From NCBI GenBank assembly GCA_035543875.1, contig DATKIY010000119.1, positions 1-7,409 of the forward strand: DNA of 7,409 nucleotides, read 5' to 3'. Of this stretch, positions 5,949 through 7,409 are shown piece by piece. Under the pieces are notes generated by a model. It saw only the letters and a list, made by a program, of their open reading frames with translations, did not search any database and was not told the DNA's origin. This DNA is from DATKIY01 sp035543875. GTDB taxonomy: Bacteria; Actinomycetota; Actinomycetes; JAHEKZ01. The first letter of the stretch is position 1, and each line of letters begins with the position of its first letter. Both the position numbers and the translations under genes were made by a program.

Positions 5949-6839
5949 TTAAGGCCGTTTCGGGAACTTGCCGAAGTCCGGCTTGCGCTTGTTGGTGTAA
6001 GCGTCGCGGCCCTCTTGCGCTTCTTCGGTCATGTAGAACAGCAAGGTCGCGTCGCCTGCAAGCTGCTGCACGCCCGCCAGTCCATCGTCTGCCGCGTTCA
6101 TCGACGCCTTCAGCATGCGCAGCGCAAGCGGTGAGTGTTCCAGCATCTCCCGGCACCACCCCACTGTCTCAATCTCCAAGTCAGCAAGCGGCACGACGGC
6201 GTTGACCAGTCCCCAGTCGAGAGCGGTCTTAGCGTCGTACTGACGGCAGAGGAACCAAATCTCACGAGCGCGCTTCTGCCCGATCTGCGCCGCGAGCAAT
6301 CCTGACCCATAGCCGCCGTCGAACGACCCAACCTTGGGTCCGGTTTGTTGGAACCGCGCGTTGTCGGCAGCGATCGTGAGGTCGCACATCACGTGTAACA
6401 CATGACCGCCACCTACGGCGTAGCCGGCAACCATGGCAACAACAGGTTTCGGTGTCCGACGAATTTGAACCTGGAGGTCGAGCACGTTCAGCCGACCGAT
6501 GCCCTTGGCCGCGACCGCATCATCACCGATGTAACCGTCGTCGCCGCGAATCCGCTGGTCGCCGCCCGAGCAAAATGCGAGATCGCCCTTACCAGTGAGA
6601 ATGATGACGCCGACCGTGTCGTCGTCTCGTGCGACGTCAAATGCGTCGCGCAGCTCAAAGAGGGTCTGTGGCCGAAATGCGTTGCGGACCTCAGGACGGT
6701 TGATCGTTATCTTGGCGATGCCATCGGCCACGTGGTACTCGATGTCGCCGTACGTACCCTGCGCCTGCCAGTCCGCGCCAGGTTTGATGCTCCCGACGTC
6801 AGTTGCATCTGATGTCGGATGGCCCGCAGACCCCGTCAT
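5949..6839 (-). CDS. menB: 1,4-Dihydroxy-2-naphthoyl-CoA synthase MenB (type I signature)
   Basis: This 296-residue crotonase-fold enzyme closes the second ring, converting OSB-CoA to DHNA-CoA. The landmarks are RPEVRNAFRP at 48-57, AFCSGGDQRIRG at 88-99, GYAVGGGH at 139-146 (oxyanion-hole region), QTGPKVGSFDGGYGSG at 165-180, and a C-terminal block ATLLFYMTEEAQEGRDAY at 264-281 ending in KRKPDFGKFP. The first 28 residues are a variable, probably disordered extension. The QTG at 165-167, rather than the QTD I recall for mycobacterial MenB, marks it as the bicarbonate-dependent type, and much of the chain reads like Bacillus MenB. ATG 6839 is preceded by GGGA at 5 nt. The start sits in a 14-bp tandem repeat and overlaps a five-codon mini-ORF. 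First gene of the menB-menC-menD-small gene unit. Confidence 0.96.
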   Translation of the reverse strand: MTGSAGHPTSDATDVGSIKPGADWQAQGTYGDIEYHVADGIAKITINRPEVRNAFRPQTLFELRDAFDVARDDDTVGVIILTGKGDLAFCSGGDQRIRGDDGYIGDDAVAAKGIGRLNVLDLQVQIRRTPKPVVAMVAGYAVGGGHVLHVMCDLTIAADNARFQQTGPKVGSFDGGYGSGLLAAQIGQKRAREIWFLCRQYDAKTALDWGLVNAVVPLADLEIETVGWCREMLEHSPLALRMLKASMNAADDGLAGVQQLAGDATLLFYMTEEAQEGRDAYTNKRKPDFGKFPKRP

Positions 6840-6873
6840 AGCGATCCCGTCATGTCGATCCCGTTGTCCCTCC
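6832..6873. repeat. 14-bp tandem repeat (about 2.5 units) spanning the menB start
   Basis: On the plus strand units begin at 6832 (CCCGTCATAGCGAT), 6846 (CCCGTCATGTCGAT; 12 of 14 identical) and 6860 (CCCGTTGTCCCTCC, only the first half similar). Read on the minus strand, each of the first two units offers GGGATCG-NN-ATGACGGG, that is, a ribosome-binding-like GGGA, 5 nt, and an ATG. The repeat therefore duplicates the translation start of menB. Confidence 0.7.
6836..6853 (-). other. Five-codon mini-ORF overlapping the menB start by ATGA
   Basis: Minus-strand ATG 6853 reads M-T-G-S-L and stops at TGA 6838-6836, so its stop overlaps the menB ATG. It has the same GGGA-5-nt spacing as menB itself. 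It could feed ribosomes into menB by termination-reinitiation, or compete with it. It arises from the 14-bp repeat and may be a by-product of that duplication. Confidence 0.3.
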
Positions 6874-6879
6874 TACCCT
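6874..6879 (+). promoter_or_regulatory. Candidate -10 element for leaderless menE
   Basis: TACCCT fits TANNNT and is followed by 7 nt and the menE ATG at 6887. Only a weak AGG precedes the ATG, so a leaderless message is the simpler reading. The hexamer overlaps the opposing menB -10 candidate almost completely. Confidence 0.42.
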
Positions 6880-6880
6880 A
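6875..6880 (-). promoter_or_regulatory. Candidate -10 element for the menB operon
   Basis: TAGGGT on the minus strand fits TANNNT; a start near A6867 would give a 28-nt leader containing the mini-ORF. An AGGAGGG at 6874-6868 looks like a ribosome-binding site but is 28 nt from the menB ATG, and would fall outside the transcript if this promoter is used. No -35 match is clear. Confidence 0.35.
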
Positions 6881-6886
6881 GGTCCG

Positions 6887-7409
6887 ATGAGTACTGACCA
6901 CTTGTTGACCCTCGACGCCCCGGTAACAGCCGAAGACGTCGACCGGTTCCTGCCACACCTGCAGCAAGCGCTGGCGGGCACCGGGCCAGCAGTGCACGCG
7001 AGAGCTAGCAACGGCTCGCACCCAGCCGCACTCCAGTCCGCGAGCGCGAGTCCCCTTACGCCGTCAGACTTCGACACCATGGCCCTCCTGGTGTCCACAT
7101 CAGGATCGACAGGAGTTCCCAAACTCGCGATGCTTTCTCGCGACGCTGTCATGGCGTCGGTCAACGCCACACACAGCGCACTCGGTGGCGCAGGACGCTG
7201 GCTGCTCATGGTGCCGACGTCACACGTAGCTGGCATTCAGGTATTGAGCCGGTCGGTGGTCGCGGGCTATCCCCCCGTCGTGCTCGACCTGTCGGCGGGA
7301 TTTCGCCCCACAGCATTTGTCGAGGCAGTCGGCCAGCTGCTTGACGACATCGGACCCGAGCCGAGGTACACCTCGCTCGTGCCGACGCAACTGCGTCGAA
7401 TTCTCGATG
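6887..7409 (+). CDS. menE: o-Succinylbenzoate-CoA ligase MenE, N-terminal part (runs off right edge)
   Basis: An open frame from ATG 6887 continues to the window end (174 codons). The product is an adenylate-forming (ANL) enzyme that activates o-succinylbenzoate with ATP and joins it to CoA, the step between MenC and MenB. The phosphate-binding motif STSGSTGVPK is at 70-79, followed by RWLLMVPTSHVAGIQVLSRS at 104-123 with the family's P-x-x-H-x-x-G pattern, then a GF-x-P-x-x-F segment near 138 and YTSLVPTQLRRILD at 161-174. The phosphate-binding motif comes at residue 70 rather than about 150, as expected for the short MenE class of actinobacteria. The residue after the motif lysine is Leu80 where Gly is commonest. 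The ribosome-binding site is weak. Divergent from menB with 47 bp between the starts. The C-terminal lid domain is not in the window. Confidence 0.9.
   Translation, partial: MSTDHLLTLDAPVTAEDVDRFLPHLQQALAGTGPAVHARASNGSHPAALQSASASPLTPSDFDTMALLVSTSGSTGVPKLAMLSRDAVMASVNATHSALGGAGRWLLMVPTSHVAGIQVLSRSVVAGYPPVVLDLSAGFRPTAFVEAVGQLLDDIGPEPRYTSLVPTQLRRILD

Noticed and set aside
6868..6874. AGGAGGG as the ribosome-binding site of menB
   Set aside because: It is 28 nt from the menB ATG and 14 nt from the mini-ORF ATG, too far for either.
6850..7236. 128-codon minus-strand open frame antisense to menE
   Set aside because: The plus strand encodes a clear MenE phosphate-binding loop and conserved blocks here; the minus frame shows no family features.

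Overview
The window is a menaquinone (vitamin K2) biosynthesis locus from a high-GC Gram-positive bacterium (Actinomycetota). The lineage call rests on the high GC content with GTG and TTG starts, on the actinobacterial sequence style of MenC, MenD and the short MenE, on promoter-like TANNNT hexamers set so that mRNAs could be leaderless, and on a ten-residue MenG N-terminus at the left edge. Genus cannot be fixed from this sequence; a Nocardioides or Aeromicrobium-like organism is only a guess.

Layout, left to right. Positions 1-31 (minus) hold the first codons of a demethylmenaquinone methyltransferase (menG/ubiE) that runs out of the window. Positions 32-177 are a divergent control region with a 10-bp direct repeat spaced 21 bp and two palindromes. 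A secreted beta-propeller-like protein of unknown function follows at 178-1458 (plus). Next comes isochorismate synthase menF at 1497-2762 (plus). Its 3' end overlaps by 17 bp the end of a small helical-repeat gene on the opposite strand (2746-3183, minus). That small gene is the last member of a tightly packed minus-strand unit read menB (6839-5949), menC (5942-4941), menD (4944-3250), then the small gene. menC and menD share a TTGA stop/start overlap, and menB and menC are 6 bp apart. From the 47-bp region beyond menB, menE starts on the plus strand at 6887 and runs off the right edge.

Together the genes cover chorismate to isochorismate (MenF), to SEPHCHC (MenD), SHCHC to o-succinylbenzoate (MenC), to OSB-CoA (MenE, partial), to DHNA-CoA (MenB), and the final ring methylation (MenG, partial). 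Genes for the SHCHC-forming step (MenH), the DHNA-CoA thioesterase and the prenyltransferase MenA are not visible here.

No unknown defence, mobile or CRISPR-like system was found. The points worth a second look are a MenB with the bicarbonate-dependent (type I) signature in an actinobacterial setting, a duplicated 14-bp start-site module that creates a five-codon mini-ORF overlapping the menB start by ATGA, fully overlapping divergent -10 elements between menB and menE, a set of putative leaderless starts, and operator-like repeats between menG and the propeller gene.
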